Shown in pieces: positions 63,892 to 64,000 of a stretch of 64,000 nt of DNA. The number at the start of each line of letters is the position of its first letter. Positions within the stretch are counted from its first letter, which is position 1. Source of the stretch: Shewanella marinintestina (GTDB lineage Bacteria > Pseudomonadota > Gammaproteobacteria > Enterobacterales > Shewanellaceae); NCBI RefSeq assembly GCF_023283845.1, contig NZ_JAKILC010000008.1, forward strand, positions 157,611 through 221,610, given 5' to 3'. A program made the translations under genes and the position numbers. The notes below the pieces were generated by a model. It saw only the letters and a list, made by a program, of their open reading frames with translations. It made no database searches and had not been told where the DNA came from.

Positions 63892-64000
63892 CTAGAACCT
63901 AGAACCTAGAACCTAGAACCTAGAACCTAGAACCTAGAACCTAGAACCTAGAACCTAGAACCTAGAACCTAGAACCTAGAACCTAGAACCTAGAACCTAG
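63892..64000. repeat. Tandem heptanucleotide array (CTAGAAC)n, running off the window
   Basis: From 63892 to the last base the sequence is an uninterrupted 7-base repeat, CTAGAAC, about 15.6 copies. It begins just after short direct repeats (TGATACTGATACTG, CGCCTTTTCGCCTTTTCG). The unit is not a multiple of three. It ends only because the window ends. Confidence 0.97.

Overview
The window looks like chromosomal DNA from a marine, Shewanella-like gammaproteobacterium. This rests on the conserved rpoN and lpt/kds blocks, the mla-ibaG-murA order, two octaheme cytochrome lipoproteins, a flavorubredoxin system, a chitinase and many c-di-GMP or two-component signalling genes. The species call is inference, because no rRNA is present. 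I saw no tRNA, rRNA, CRISPR array, prophage or transposase gene. The only mobile-looking item is a 264-bp MITE-like element.

Layout. 1-2030 (minus): arsR-arsE-arsF-arsG and the start of an ArsP/YraQ-type permease, which together look like an organoarsenical resistance operon. 2.2-6.6 kb: a DUF2999 protein, a GNAT acetyltransferase, an AraC regulator, a Bax-inhibitor-1-like membrane protein and a YibI/YibH-like pair. 7.08-9.5 kb: a c-di-GMP-I (GEMM) riboswitch with a terminator-like platform in front of a multidomain GH18 chitinase. 9.6-13.0 kb: a Tat-targeted HisC-like aminotransferase, a cysteine-synthase-like enzyme and an AraC regulator. 13.4-15.0 kb: the first octaheme cytochrome lipoprotein. 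15.2-18.3 kb: norVW behind a clear sigma-54 promoter. 18.5-21.9 kb: a periplasmic solute-binding protein paired with a membrane GGDEF-EAL protein. 21.9-27.3 kb: a Tat-targeted class V aminotransferase, ppiB, a YoaK-like protein, and an MFS pump divergent from an AraC regulator. 27.4-29.4 kb: the MITE, a DUF134/NifX-like pair, a small membrane protein and a Mop protein. 29.7-35.0 kb: rlmC, an MFS protein, a methyltransferase, an alpha/beta hydrolase and a lone GAF protein. 35.3-42.2 kb: a two-component system divergent from a GtrB/ArnT-like/GtrA/FG-GAP cluster. 42.4-44.9 kb: a small HTH protein, an OmpA-type lipoprotein and a lone ModA-like protein.

45.0-59.4 kb is the conserved core. On the minus strand, in transcription order, it runs yrbG, kdsD, kdsC, lptC, lptA, lptB, rpoN, hpf, ptsN, rapZ, npr, mgtE (Kdo synthesis, LPS transport, sigma-54, nitrogen PTS). 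Divergently it runs mlaF-E-D-C-B, ibaG and murA. 59.5-63.4 kb holds a membrane histidine kinase, an unusual response regulator with an ArsR-like winged helix, and the second octaheme lipoprotein, paralogous to the first. The window ends in a tandem array of the heptamer CTAGAAC that runs off the edge.

The points most worth following up are the riboswitch-controlled chitinase, the binding-protein/GGDEF-EAL module (arranged like NspS-MbaA), the two octaheme lipoproteins with a dedicated kinase/regulator next to one of them, the Tat-targeted PLP enzymes, and the terminal heptamer array.
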